Assembly: GCA_030737835.1 (NCBI GenBank)
Contig: CM060855.1
Location: 3,776,478-3,840,477 of the forward strand
Direction: 5' to 3'
DNA length: 64,000 nucleotides
From: Acorus gramineus
Taxonomy: Eukaryota; Streptophyta; Magnoliopsida; Acorales; Acoraceae
Program-made: the position numbers and the translations under genes
Notes under the pieces: generated by a model
Told to the model about the DNA's origin: nothing
Databases searched by the model: none
The model's input: only the letters and a program-made list of their open reading frames with translations
Part shown: positions 25,101 to 38,689 of the stretch, one piece after another
Numbering within the stretch: the stretch's first letter is position 1
Layout: every line of letters begins with the position of its first letter

Positions 25101-26003
25101 GTTTAAAGGCATCTCTCAACCAGACTTTTTATAAGAATTGTTTAGTTGACTTCTAACACACAAACTAAAATATGAAAACCAAAAACTAAAGTTCTAAAAA
25201 ACTCATTCAGCACCAAAAACAGATTTTGTAGAAGCATTATCGATTTGACAATTGGTTCCAAACGGGGCCTCAATCCAAGAAAGGATCACAACTGAAAACT
25301 TGATTGTTGAAGTTGAGTATTGTAGATATTGGAAGAACAAAAGATGTGAGGACAGTTCAAGAAACAATCACATATTTGTCTAGTATATATATCAGTTATT
25401 TTTTTGAACATTGAGAAATAATGCTTTACTTCCATTAATCCCCAAAATCTTCTATCATCCTAAACTCTCGAAACTCTGCAAATCAATCCAGTGACGGGAA
25501 AGATCACAACCAAGGCCGATGTCTTCAGCTATGGAGTAGTACTCATGGAGCTAGTGACCGGACTAACTGCACTCGACGAGAACCGGCCCGAGGAGACCCG
25601 ATACCTAGCCTCATGGTTCTGGCAAGTGAAATCAAGCAAAGACAAGCTCATGTCTGCCATAGACCGTGCTCTCAATGTGGACGATGAGACATTCGAGAGC
25701 ATCTCCATCATTGCAGAACTCGCGGGCCACTGCACAGCAAGGCAACCACACCAGAGGCCCGACATGGGCCACGTGGTGAACGTGCTCGGCCCACTCGTCG
25801 AGAAGTGGAAACCTGTCAACGAAGACGATGATGAGTGTTCAGGCATCGACTTGCACCAACCTCTTCTTCAGATGGTCGAAGGATGGCAGGACGCTGATCG
25901 GACGGATGGGAGTGGCACAATGAGTCTTGATGATAGCAAGGGAAGCATCCCCTCCAGGCCTACTGGATTCGCTGAGTCCTTCACATCTGCTGATGCCCGG
26001 TGA
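22174..26003 (+). CDS. TMK: TMK-family leucine-rich-repeat receptor-like kinase
   Basis: Two exons, 22174-24556 and 25492-26003, joined in phase 1 inside the Val codon of APEYAVTGK; 964 residues. A signal peptide (about 1-27, LLLLLL core) is followed by LRRs, a Cys-containing non-LRR island (GNLFCQSKPGIPCSPE to DPCSWIGVSC), more LRRs, a Ser/Pro-rich stretch, a membrane helix near 513-536 (GALIPLVALIFIVLCVLVF) and a cytoplasmic kinase. Kinase landmarks: GRGGFGAVYKG, Lys645 in VAVKRM, HRDLKSSN with Asp746, DFG at 764, GTFGYLAPEYA. The tail GFAESFTSADAR is typical of TMKs. All catalytic residues are present. The start was placed at MEDPKR because the frame open from 22090 would bury the signal peptide behind 28 residues. 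TMKs are plasma-membrane kinases acting in auxin signalling and growth. Which of TMK1-4 it matches cannot be decided here. Confidence 0.95.
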
Positions 26004-29000
26004 ATTCATCGCGGTACCTAATCCTCTCCTCTTTTTTCTTTTGGTTAGCTTGGTTACTTCCATCATACTTGGTATTTATATATGGGATCGCATTGTATGT
26101 TTGCGTCTGCTTTTTGTTGGTTTAGTTGCATTTGGTTTCAGTGTTGTGAAGTTTGATTGGAGTTCGGGTTGTAGATAAAGATAAGAATGGATTTCCCCTG
26201 AGAATATTTGTCAATATAGTTTTCGCTCCACGTTCTTTCGATATTCACCATTGTTGTTGTTGTTGTTGTTGTTGCTGGTTATTTATTTATTTTTTTTGTT
26301 TTGAAATTAAAGTTGTAGATAGAGATAAGAATGAACTTCCTTTAATTCAAGTTTTCTTCCACATATTCATTGACTGAATGTGTTGCTATATGAATTTCCA
26401 ATGGCCATTATTGTGGTTGGGATGATCATCAAAAAATATTTCTTTCATCTTTGCTGCACTCATAGTGTGAGTCTTGACATCTTATGAACATGTGTGTCCA
26501 TATAATTTGGTGGGTTGGCTAATCTATCAGAAAAAATTCCATTTTCTGTTAGGTATGTCCACATGACTTTTTTTGGGTGTCGTGTACGACAGTAAATGTG
26601 TCAATTATTGATTTTCATTTTCACATGGTGGGCACATCTTCTCCATTGCAGACTTCTCTTTGGAGGAACTGTGGATGACCAAACCAACATGTTATTAATG
26701 GTTGGTTCCCTTGTGGTTCATGTTCTTCCATCATCAGTGGACCACTTTCATGTTTTCCTAATTAGTTGAAACTCTGGCAGAATAGGTTGGACAGTATTTA
26801 CTTCTAGTTTGTAAGTCACAAAACTGGGCTGGTGTTTGATGTCTTTTTGTCAATATCTAGAATGAGTCAAATAGACTTGGTTAAATATAGGTACATTTCC
26901 TGTTGTTGGGTGACAATTGACAATGATATATGGACTACTTAGGGTGGAAGAAACAAGACCCCTGTTTTGTAGGCTAGTGTTTTGTTATATTTTCTATTTA
27001 TACCTTATCTTATTAACAGGAGTATCTTATTAGCAGGAGTATGACCTGAACCTAGGACTCCTAAAGAGTACTCTGTAAACCTATCAAGAGGTGGTTTACT
27101 TCTTTTTTTTAGGTAGGTATTTTTTTTTCTTTTCATTTTTCCTTAATAAAACCCCCCCATGAAGAGGGAATGTTTATACTAATTTGTCACGAGATGGTTC
27201 AGTTTAGAATGATCAAGAATCCTATAAAAGAAGGAATCCCTAGATGAGTTCATGAGGCCATTTCTTGGTTGTAAAATGAACTACATGAATATCTAAGGCA
27301 TAATTTGAAAATGACTTTTTTTTTATCATTAAGAAAGCTTTTATGTAAAACAGCTTTTCAGGAAACATACTTTGTAAGAATTAAAAAAAAAAAAAAAACT
27401 ATTTTTCATAACTAAAATCTGTTTTTCACATTCTTAAAAAACTGCGATCATTTGGAGCATTTCAAAATGAGTTTGGAATTAAGAATGATTCCTGAAAAAG
27501 TGAAATCTCCATAAGCTATCAAGTTTTTTTTTTTTATAAAAGATCATACTAGAATTGAGTATTGTTTAAAGTTTAAACCATCCATTTACTTGAAAATGAT
27601 GTTTCTTCAAATAAATTGTAGCATGTTTTATCATACAAGTTGCATCAAACAATAATTTGAATGTGTACCAATACAGTAGAGAAAAAGGGGGGTTGCTTGA
27701 GGTTGACAGCCATCATCAATACATTAACTTGCTCTTCTGTTGACATTATGGACTAGTTTCTGTTTGAGTGTTAAAGCACATCATTTTCCACAACCACCAT
27801 GCAATCAAGGAATTTTGTTGGGACCTGGGAAAATGCACATCCTTGTCTCAGTTACATGGACAGTGACCTCACACCTTATATATATTACTGATTAAAGGAC
27901 AACTGGATAATGTTATACTTTAGTCATTCCTGTAAGACCCCACACGTTTTGAATTTTTTTGTTTGAAATATATGTTTATATACAAAAGTATATTTTTACT
28001 ATAAAAAAAAGGCATATACTTGAATAAATTGAATGCATATGTTTTAAAGTTTTCTGTAATACAATATAGTTTTTAAAAAATATTGGGCCGAGTGATTTCA
28101 TGTAACCATGGTAGGGAATGTGTCAGTCTCTAGAAATGTATTCGAGAGTGTTTAACTAGTTTTATGACTCGAATTTTAAATCCTATTTATTTTACGTAAT
28201 AATATCCTAATGCAACTGAATTATGGATAACATGTGAATTTTTTCCATCAATTCTCTCCCATCACCACCACCCCCCCCCCCCCCCCCCACAACACAAAAA
28301 TAAAAAAGGAAGTTATGAACCTCCATCTTATAAATGGTTTATTCCCATATCCTTACCAGGTATTCCCAAATCTCCAATGCAGGGAGAGGCATAACCAAGG
28401 AAACAGAGGAGAATAATAATAAAAAAAAAAGTTGTTAAAAATATTCTTGCGGGGTGTAGAAATTACTTATCAAGTGGTTTATCTATCTATGTCAATGGAT
28501 AAAAATATTCTTTCATGTCATTTAAAAAAAAAAATTTATCCAACACTCTTAACACACATCCAAAAACCTATAACATCTATTTATGCAATGATATAATTAT
28601 CATTTAAAAGTCAAAATCTTATTATCTTGTATCCACCTATTATTCGTACTTTATCCAATGTTAACCAAACAAAAAAAGAGTCACTTTTACATCCCCAATG
28701 AAAATAAAAAAAAAATCAATTAAACAACTCCCCCCGCCCCCCTTCGTTTATTATGTATAGAATGTTATCTATTCCGATATAGCTATCGAGGGTGAATAAC
28801 TGTCACACTCAAACAGGGGAATGAAATTATATGCATGCCTGTAACAATGCCATAAGCCATAATGTTCTTTTCCTGTATTTTTCTTTATTAATCTGTTTTT
28901 TCTCCCAACATTATTTATTTTGATATTTTTTAAAACGGAAAATGCCCGCTCAAAAAAAAACAATGCCATAAGCCTAATGTTATGATTGGGAGATGCATTC

Positions 29001-30153
29001 TAGGTAGCATATGCCAAATCACCTAACATTGTATATAATATACTCTAGTATATTAGTATATATTCTTTATGAAAACATAAAATATATGTATTCAATTCAT
29101 GTCAACATATATATACATATATATATATATATTTGTGAAAGCATATAATGCTTCAAAAAAAATTCAAATAATGTGTCATCTAGAAAATGACTTTGACATT
29201 TTCCTTAATCCTGGAATGATTTTCATAATGGTGTCATATATGGGCTCAGCATGACACTGCTACAACGGTATAAAAAAAGAAAAGAGCCTTGCTACCCTCA
29301 ATCCTATCTAAAATGCAATCTCATATACATTGTTAAAAATCTAATAAAACATACACATCATTAAACAAAGAATATAACTCATCAATTTTTTTTTACATTT
29401 ATTACAAATGAGTTCATTCAACTCCAAATATAACAATATACACTTTTTATCAAAGTATATAATTCGTTAGATGATGTTTATTATTTTTAAAAAGATAAAA
29501 ATATTTGACCTATATTTTGGACGGTAAAAAAGACCCAATCTAACATTTTTCAAAGGAAAAATATTTCTGAAAAATGTTGCACTCAAATCCATTTATAATC
29601 CAAAACACAGACCACATGTCTTTATTTTTTAAAAAAAACATCTACTCATGTAAGTACTTCATAAAAAGAGAAGTATATGTTCCAATGAATTGACTGGTAT
29701 CATTTCTAAAAATAAATGTGAAATTTTTTTGATAAGGTATATACCCCAATACAATGAGTGGAGAAGGCTAACAAAATATATGACTGCATTTGAAATTATA
29801 TAAACGAATGAGTGTGGAATAGCTCTAAAAAATTCTAGGCAAGACAAAGTCAAGACTGTTCATTTTCCTTCATCCCCCAGTACAATCCAACCACCATGAA
29901 AAACAACCATAATATATATATAATAGTGGTTCTGATGACTTTCAAATACATGAAAAATGGCTGTTATTGAAGGATCACACAAACAAATTACATATATATT
30001 TTTTTTCTCTTTCAAAACAATCTTCATAGTTTGATCTAAGTAAGGATCATCTATGTCAACCACTAATATCACTAATTAACTTTCATGTCCAATTATACAC
30101 ATCTGCATTGTAGAACATGAATTTACATTGCCCGGAGTAAGTAAACAAACTTA
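26004..30153. other. Spacer between the convergent TMK and VPS60 genes
   Basis: The first few hundred bases are probably TMK 3' untranslated region and include a (TTG)n run at 26251-26274. A 20-base passage, gttgtagataaagataagaa, is nearly repeated about 150 bp later. Further on are a poly-C run near 28270-28288 and TA-rich tracts near 29109-29130. No gene is supported. Confidence 0.55.
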
Positions 30154-33100
30154 CTAATCACGTACCGAAGCTCGAGGCACGGCAGGCAAACCCAGTTCAT
30201 CCTCCGCCTGTAAAAATGCAAGGGAGAAATTTTAAACTGAAACATTGCCAACTACCAAAAAATAAATTTGCAATAGGAGATGGTTCTTTTTCTCTCATTT
30301 CTTTTTCACTTGTGATTGAGTGTATTTGGTTGGCTCTATGGAAAAAATTGTTTGTTCTAACATTTTGTGCAACATTAACCACAGTATTAATGCGTAAAGA
30401 CAATCTACTGGTTTTTCTTGTATTGACTGAAAGATGTCTCGTGCCTGTGTTTCGCTAACTTTGTTGGGCATGCATAATTTATGTATATTTCTTTTGATTT
30501 AAAAAAAAAGAATCATTTTTTTTATGTTTAAATGTTTAAAAAATCTATCAGAAATCCAAAATTGCTTTTTATTAGTTCAATGTGTGTCAAGGAAAATCAA
30601 TTCTGAAAAGAACACTTTTTACCAAGAATTTATTACATAATTTTTCAAGATTTGCATAAATTTCACTTTTACCAAGAATTACTATTAGATTTAAAACAGA
30701 AACACAGCATAACAATGTGTGGCATAGCACACATGAGAACATTAAATGATTGGCTGCTGGGCCAGCATCCAAACATTTTCATAAGCAGAGGTCATTATCA
30801 AATCCAATAACTGTTGAAATGAATATATCTGGAGATCAAGTCTTCACACATCAAGCAAGGCATATTGAAGAAGAAGAGAGAAAAATAAGGAGTTCAGGAA
30901 ATCATGTGTCACATATGTACCTGTGCATTCTGTCTGCCAGGTGCTGCATGCCCAGTTGGTGCTGCAGGCAGATTAAGTTCTGAATCCAAATCAGGTTCAG
31001 GTTGAAGATAGGAAGGTACAGAATCGATGTCAGTCTCTGTGCCCATGTCAGCTTCCAAAGCATCAAGTTCTACGTTAAATTCATCGACAGAAAAGAAAAA
31101 AAATCAATAACCACGTTGATCTGCAACTTCAGAACAGCAAGAAGTATAAATAATTGAATGCAATTTGAAGTGTTCTAGCTTACCGCCCATAAGTTCTTCA
31201 TCGTCAATATCATCAGGGACGTTGTAGCTTCTACCAAGAGTTTCTTGAATTTCATTACTCACATCCATCAGATCCATCATCTCATCTTGCATGCTCTACA
31301 CAAGAAAACAGGCAACATTTAGAACACCCTCACCAACACATTACACTTCAACTTTCTCAATCAATGCAGATGAAATTGTATATAATACATCAATCTCTTG
31401 AATCTTCACAGTTTTCATCATCCCTTTCAACTCCTTGTTTGCAGATTTCAGTGCCGTCATCTGCAGAACCAGAATGTACATTAGATCTCCATGATGGTTT
31501 TGGAAAGTGGAACTGCAAACCCTTTAGGAAAAGCTCTCATCACATACTGTTTCTTTAGCATCTTTAATTCCCTCAGATGCAAAAGCAACTTGGTCAAGGT
31601 TAAAAGTCTGATTGTACAACATGTCTCGTTGTCCTTCGTACCTGAGCAGTAAATTTTTTTTTATTTATTTTAAAAAGGCATGAATTATTAGTACATTGCA
31701 AATAACCGTTATCATATGAAATCAATAAAGGGACGATTTTCACCAATAAATTGAAAGGAGCAGTCGGCACAATATACACTAATTAGTGAAAAGTAAACCA
31801 TTCATTAATGCGAAACTTGAGGGAGAAAAATCAATGCCCATGATGTCTAACCACAATTTTTCCATCTCCCTTACTCCCTTTCTGTTAATGAATTCCTGAT
31901 ACACATATTCACTCGTATGCATGCAATTATGGACGTTGATCAGGTCAGTGTAAGTAAGAAAAGGGGATAGGATCATTTGCAGTGTGTACATGCACTGGAG
32001 ACTGTCCAGTCCATGTTAGACTATTTAAACCAATTGATTACAGATCAATGGTTTGATTGGATGTTGCCCATTCCATGTGTTAGATTATTTAAACCACTTT
32101 GATTACAAATCAATGGTTTGATTCAATGTTGACATATTCCTTGACTCGTTTGATATATGGTAAAAGATTGATCTATATGAACCACTTCATTGAAAATCAG
32201 TGGTTTGATAGTCACTGGATGTCGGCACATTCTTTTGAGTTTTTCATTATAGAAAATGATCCATTTATATACACCAATTGATTGCAAATCAATGGTGATG
32301 AGAAGCATGAAGCATGATTGAGGTCACTGTGGAATCTACACCAACAAGGTGCAATCGCAGCCATCTTTAGGAGTCATTGAGATTTTATTAAGTTGCTTAG
32401 GAAAATCATTAGGGATTGTAGTTGATTAGGGATTTTATTGCCCTTTCTCATCTTTAGTGTTTTTTTATTTATATCTAATGTTTCACGCTATGCTAGAATT
32501 TTTTTTTTTAGTAGTAAAAGATTTATTGATAATTCTTGATGTTCCCTATCCCTCTTCCTCTCTTTTCCTCCCAATTCTATTCTTCTCCTCTATTCTTTTC
32601 TAACATTGTCCTGCATCTTTTTGGTATCAGAGCCAAAAGATATTCTCCCTTCCAATCACTTTCTTCTGCTTCTCCTTCCCACCCTCCCCCTACCTCTGCC
32701 TTTTCTTGTCTGCTGGATCACTCTATCCCCACTTAACCCTTTCTCTAACTCTCATCTCTTTCCGTCTCTCTCCCTTCTTCTCTTCTTCTCTATCCTTGTC
32801 CTGCATCAAACGGTTTGGTTGGTCTTTGGATGCTGGAACTCTTTTAGTATATGGTAAAAATTCCTCTGCTATGGACCCCTACATGTTGAAGAGGCCGCAT
32901 GTCACCTCTTTAACATACTGCGGCATGTCCCATGCATACAGCAATAAAGAGGATTTAAATTTCAAAAAAAGGGTCATGGACTGTCCCCAATTTCAAACAA
33001 GTATATGGTCTTCCTACAATGCTCTAATTTCCTTGATTTTTTAAATGAAGGTTTTTAAACAGAAAAAAAACCAGCTTGAAGAAAACTAGAAAAGTGCCAT

Positions 33101-36100
33101 GTATCAGGACAGTGCATCCAAGAGATGCTTTTTTATTTTCTTTTTCAAGAAAATGAGAATGATGAACCTCCACAAATGAATTGTTTTCTCAAACTGGAAA
33201 TTTCCATGCAACTCAATGACGTAATATTATAATTACTGTTGCTGTCATAAAACATACACTTATAAATTATAATTGTACAACAGACAGTCTTCATAGCATC
33301 CAGATTATAATCTTCCGCCCCTCCCTCTCCCATCTAGTGCATTCCACAGTATCCCAAAAATGCTCATGCACATACATGCACACACAATGTATGAGTGCAT
33401 GTCACAGTTGTTAATAACTGTATGTATTATACCCATGATAGCAAATAGGCTCACCTTTCATTCATGACCATGCTAACATCTAATTCTTTCATACTATGTA
33501 TAAACTTAAGTGTAACATATAATTGACCTGTGACTTAAGAAATCCAATGTTCAGCATATCCAAGACACTGCAATACCGAGGAGGCATGAAAAAGACAGGA
33601 ATCTAAAAGTTTCTCTCAAACATGAAACAGCACAAGCAAATTAGAAAAAAGGAAAGAAGAATTACATTCAATCAATCATGGATCCACTGCAAAGGGAGAG
33701 AGCAGGATCTAACATTTACAGAAACCTTATTGTCTGATTGAATAAATACTAACATGATTCCACCATTTATTCAATGAAAAGATACCAGCGTGTATTTGTT
33801 ATTTTGTTAATAAAATTGATGCAGTCTTTTAGTTATATGGAAAGAACAGAAACGCTATATTGTTCCTATATATAAAAATGATGGCTATGGCATTGTTAAG
33901 AACATAAATGTGGATGCAGAACTGTTCAGCAAACAGGCTACAATTTTTGAGTAAGTTAGGACAACATCAACGCTAACTTTGTTCAATAAACAGTGGTAGA
34001 ATTAGACTAAGGCTGACAAACAAGCAATGCAGAAGAGAAGTTGATATATAAAGCTGTTGATGGATCAATGCTCAATCATGATTTAATCTTTGTCCTAAAA
34101 ACAGTTCAAAAAATATCGGGGTAAAAAGCTTATTCATCTCAGGAAAGGTCTACATTGTTTCTATTATAGTTCTATGTTGATTTGTATCAGTCTTCCAGAA
34201 GTAGATTTTGTCCATATGCTAAATTTATGGTATTTTAGCAAGTGGACATCAAAACTAATTTGGTTTGTCCTGTGTAAATTATAAACAACTACCTAATCAA
34301 ATCTATCGTGCCCTGTAAATGCAAATTTTATAAATATGGGACTTGGACCCTTAGCTCAGAGAATTGACAACCAAGAGGTCATGGGTTCGGGTACCAACAT
34401 TTACCTACCAAATGAATATTTATTAATATTTAATCTCAGAACCATGCACCATTTAGTGGAAGACAATTAGTAAAATGCATACAGATCCCAGAACCATAAG
34501 ATAGTCACTAGCAGACATACAGATCTTCTTCAGCATATTTTATAAGCACTACATTTTACAAGTAGCAAGATCTTTGAAAGCATTTTTTTGATAAATTTTT
34601 TTAAAAAAAACACCAGATTGATTTTGAAATGAGAAAACATATGGCACACATCATTTTGTCAAACAAAATATTGCATACTTGATCATTGGCTCATTTTGAG
34701 ATGGAGAGCTAGAGATTAAGACTGACAATTCTCACCTTCCACTTACACACAATTCTTAGTCATTGACGTGGACAAACTGGTCATGGATTCTTCCTATTGT
34801 GCTTTTGACTTTTCAGTTAAAGATCTGAGGTCCAGGGAAGAATTACTTCCTGATCATTCAGATCACCTCCATCTACCAAGCCAACCCTTCTTCAGATATT
34901 CAAAAAAACAATAGATGAAGTGAACTAAATATATTTTTGAAGTCCAAACTTCATCATATGTATCTTTTAGGAAGATTAAAGTTTATTAAGAGAGTTGGTA
35001 CTGGTACACTAGTGGTCGGCACTCCTAGGACTAGTTTGGGGAAGGGAATAAGATTTTAAAGATAAATTATCATAATTTTAGGGGATAAAAGTGTCTAGAT
35101 TTTATTTTTATTCAGATCTGTCAAAATTGGATTAGGACTCCAACACAGCCGATAAACCAGGGTGTTACATGAAGAATGTTCCTGACCCCTGTTACATATC
35201 AAAATTGTACAGGTACCATTCCACTATAACTCATTTCCCTCTTGATGATCACACTATCAGCCTTTAAAGGATTAGAACCTCCAAATCTTAAGGAAGCAGG
35301 TGAGAGATGACAATCTATTCTCCGAGTGCTGTCTGCCATTTATCATTTCATATCCATCAAGACCCAGCACACAGCCTGTGGAAGTTTGCTTCCCAAACCA
35401 GTACATGCTGAAATGAATTTGAATGGAATTTCTTCCCCTAGGGCCAGCCCACCTTGGATCAAACCAATGTTACTGAACTGGTAGGGAATGAATAGGTGTG
35501 TTGAGCCTTCGTCCTGGTCCTGGTTACCACAATGTTAAAAAGCGGAGAAGCACCCTGTTGCCCAAAAAGCTCTATTTACCTCAGTAAGGAGCTTGTTAAG
35601 GGTCTTAAAGACAGATTCCACATAAAAAGCCTGAACCACTAGTAGTTCTTTTGCTCCTGAGATTTCCCTGAGCCTTCTCACATCAGTCCCTTTGAGCAGC
35701 TTTTACCACCACTTGAAAGAATCTTTTATTTCTGGTTAACAAACACACCAGCAGATGGCACGTGGAAACAGTTGTCCAAATCTTCCTTCCCAGTTATATC
35801 TTTTTAGTTGAATTAGTGGAAGAAAATGATGATTGACCTAAATGATCCAAACATTATATATTCCCAACACACGCCCAAAATCAATTCATGTAGTTGAGTA
35901 GCTCCTGTACTGCAGTTATCGCAAGTGCATCTGATAGGGACCACTAATTAAAAAAATAACCATATTTTTTGCTATAGAGCAGTGTTTTTTCTAACCTACA
36001 CGATGGTATCATTTTAGCATTAACGAGCAAAAACTATGCGCACTCGAAAACCCAAGCAGGCATTAAATAGATTTGACCAGCATTTTAACCATAATTTTTT

Positions 36101-37007
36101 TTTTTTTTCTTTGAGAAACTAGTATGGATTTACCCACCAAATATCATTCAAAATGTCTGTGGTACAACTCCATAAAAAGAAAACGATCTCAAGTGTGTAA
36201 CACGATGACTTCCCAAGCGGTCTCCCATCCTAAGAGGCTAAGCCTACAATCGCCCAAACACAATTAAATTTGGAGTTCTAATGGGACCCAGTGCATCAGT
36301 GCAGCTATGTTCACACCCAATTTTCATATCAGTTGCATTTACAATATATTATATACATGTCATAGATTATTACACTTGCATAACATTTAATACAACACAA
36401 AATTTAAAATATACTCCTCAATAAGCACAAAAAAGAATACGAAGATTGAAGATCTACAATGGAAAAGGAGACTCACATTCGTTTTTGCTTGAGCACCCTC
36501 ATCGCCCGAGCTTTCACGGCTTCCTGAGCAGGACCCGGCCGCGTCTTCTTGATCTGTTCTTTGTATCTACTGAGTTCCGCTTCGAGCCTCTTGATCTTGT
36601 CATCTACGGATTCCCCCCTTTTATTTATCTAAAAATTGACACAAATCCATCAACAATGAACAACAAAAAAGAAGCCCAATTAATGTCACGCGAAATCAAA
36701 ACCCCATGTCGAGGAGATCTGCTAATAAAAAATTCAACTTTCATCCATAAATCGAACAACTTTTCGTTCTTAATCGGTTCCTTCCGCTTTAATTTAAAAT
36801 CACAATATTTTTTTTGCTAGTTTATGAAGGGAATCAAAAGAACATGTTGAAAATCCATGCTTTAGAGGGGATCTGATCAATGAAAACAAAAGGAAAAACA
36901 AAATCGAAATAGAGAGAGAGAGAGAGAGATTGACGAACTCTTTCGGAGGCGTCTTGGATCGTTGGAGGGGGATCTTTGTTCTTCTTCCCGCCGAACACCC
37001 TCTTCAT
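30154..37007 (-). CDS. VPS60: ESCRT-III-like protein VPS60 (CHMP5 homologue)
   Basis: Seven minus-strand exons: 36939-37007, 36477-36628, 31548-31641, 31389-31460, 31184-31295, 30921-31069 and 30154-30207 (stop TAG at 30154-30156). All are GT-AG with consistent phases, giving 233 residues, close to plant VPS60. It begins [20 protein letters not shown] and continues with the Snf7-type helical core ([20 protein letters not shown], then [20 protein letters not shown]), the linker [11 protein letters not shown], and an acidic C-terminus ([31 protein letters not shown]) ending [17 protein letters not shown]60/CHMP5 binds LIP5/Vta1 and helps the VPS4 ATPase recycle ESCRT-III at endosomes during multivesicular-body sorting. 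The 4.8-kb intron 2 holds tandem repeats, a Copia remnant and a 5S-like element. A telo-box lies just upstream. Confidence 0.95.
31995..32300. repeat. Diverged tandem repeat in VPS60 intron 2
   Basis: Four imperfect units of about 60-80 bp, each built around a small palindrome such as TTGATTACAAATCAATGG and preceded by TATTTAAACCA- or TATATGAACCA-like sequence. Units begin near 32020, 32084, 32166 and 32262. No coding value. Confidence 0.6.
32326..32634 (+). mobile_element. Copia-type LTR remnant with primer-binding site
   Basis: TGGTATCAGAGCC at 32622-32634 is the initiator-Met-tRNA primer-binding site used by plant Copia elements. The preceding 290 bp starts TGTGGAATCTACACC and ends GTCCTGCA, plausible LTR edges. 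A second TTGTCCTGCATC at about 32796 hints at a duplicated or TRIM-like arrangement. No pol coding sequence follows. Confidence 0.55.
34343..34440 (+). mobile_element. Possible tRNA-derived SINE fragment
   Basis: CTTAGCTCAGAGAATTG resembles the polymerase III A box, and GGGTTCGGGTACC, 26 bp further on, resembles the B box. Together they look like the tRNA-related head of a plant SINE. No poly-A tail or target duplication was found, and the cloverleaf is not complete enough for a tRNA gene. Confidence 0.4.
36196..36318 (-). mobile_element. 5S-rRNA-like segment, probable Cassandra TRIM LTR
   Basis: On the minus strand this reads GGGTGTGAACATAGCTGCAC, then TGGGTCCCATTAGAACTCCA, TGTTTGGGCGATTGTAGGCT and GGATGGGAGACCGCTTGGGA, ending near GTCATCGTGTTACAC. 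It lines up end to end with plant 5S rRNA at high but imperfect identity. Cassandra, a plant terminal-repeat retrotransposon in miniature, is known to carry a 5S segment within its LTR. The surrounding LTR would extend both ways, but its edges could not be fixed. A dispersed 5S pseudogene is the alternative. It lies in VPS60 intron 2. Confidence 0.7.
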
Positions 37008-37079
37008 CTTTCTCTCTCTCTCTCGATTCAGAGAAAAAAAAAATGGAGACGAATTCGAAGAGTTCTCGTTCTTAGAAAA

Positions 37080-37088
37080 TTAGGGTTT
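37080..37088 (-). promoter_or_regulatory. Telo-box at the VPS60 5' end
   Basis: AAACCCTAA on the minus strand, about 75 bp upstream of the VPS60 ATG and downstream of an A-rich tract on that strand. Telo-boxes are common near start sites of broadly expressed plant genes. Confidence 0.5.
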
Positions 37089-38689
37089 TTTTTGGGGCAG
37101 GTAAATTATATGTATTCACAAGGGCTCGTTCAGCGAAAGTTCGGTTTTTTGTGCTTAACGATCAAGGAAGCACCGGATAAAAATATTGTTGTAATCACGA
37201 TTAGGCAGCTTTTGCTGTTAATGCAATCATGCAATTAAACAAATCTACTGGTTTCCTGCACACATATTTTAATCATATAAAAGTTACAATTTTTAAAAGC
37301 TTTCTGTTGAATCAGTTTTAAAACTTAGATTCCTATATAATCAGTTTTGCAATCGTCCAGTAATGACTCCAGTTTTTTTCATAGATGGGATCATTACATA
37401 TAAATTGTATAAAATTTTCAATAGATCTACTCTTATCATGTATTTATAAAAAAACATAAACTTTTTTTTTAAAAAATAGAAAAATTTACATTAATAAAAA
37501 AATTGACCATCAAAGAAAGAGATAAAAGATTTCTAATATATAAACTTTTACAATTGTCCACGATGAGATTTCATATTTTGAAAATCATTGCATGATAACT
37601 TCATTATCGAAATATTTTTTACTTTTTCTAATGGGGCAATGAGTACAGCCGTACATGTTTTTTTTTTAATGGGTGCAGTGTATGGGCCTGTTTTTTTTTT
37701 AAATGGAAAATGATACACTCAGTCATATTTATTATCCAAAACTCAGACATCAAGTGTTTTCATTTTTAAAAAAATAGTAAGCATCAATTAAAGAGGTATA
37801 TGCTTAGATGAAAAGTGCATGTCGCTTCATTTCTAGTTGAATGAACCCATTTTTCATAAGTGTAAGAAAAAAATTAATAAGGTATATACATCATCTAACG
37901 AGATATATACTTTAATGAGTCTGTAACGAGGTATATAAGTCTGTGTTTTGAATTGAGAATAAAGCTGAGTGTAGCAGCACTCTTTTAAAATTGTTGATGG
38001 GGTTGGTTTGTTTAAAACAAATGTAATGGGTCAAAGTACTGTATGTCAAACACGATAGGCTGTTTTGTGGGTTGATTTGTTGGTTTTTTTATTTATGATT
38101 TTGATGGGGTCATTTGACCCCACAAGTGAAAGGGTGGTGTCACAATCAAATGCATGGTTAGTTTTATATTTCATTGATAATTTTTCATGACACCTTTTAA
38201 ATTTATTGAAGTATAATAAAATTATATATCTTTTTAGATAACATGAGCGGTGTGTTTTGAACCATAAATAAACTGTATATAACATTTTTTAAAAAAAAAG
38301 GTAGCACACAGCATTGTTTTATAAATTATTTTAATTTTTTAAATTAATATAGTATAACTCATCTAACACTTAAAAGGAGGGACTGTACATAACAACACAT
38401 TTAAAAATATGTGATCTCTGTTGTTGGGTTGAGTTTAAATTTGAGTTAGATCCAACCAATTAAAGTTGTGTGGACTGAAATCTATTGTAGATATGGGTGA
38501 TTTGTTTGAGAAGGGTGCCTCCATCTGCATTCCTCAAACCCTATGTACACACCCAATCCATTATAGATTTGCCTATTTAAGAGCCCAAAATATACAAAAG
38601 CTATTTAATTTGTATTTATACTCCCTCCCCATTTGAAAACAAGCCCTCACCCAAAAAAACTAGATGGGCAAAAAATGACGTACCGGGTT
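37089..38689. other. Intergenic stretch
   Basis: Upstream region of VPS60 and beyond. AT-rich, with many A/T runs; no gene or delimited repeat. Confidence 0.5.

Noticed and set aside
34343..34420. tRNA gene
   Set aside because: A- and B-box-like words are present, but no acceptor stem or full cloverleaf could be drawn; a SINE head is more likely.
36196..36318. Functional 5S rRNA gene
   Set aside because: It is a single copy with many substitutions, inside an intron; plant 5S genes are in tandem arrays.
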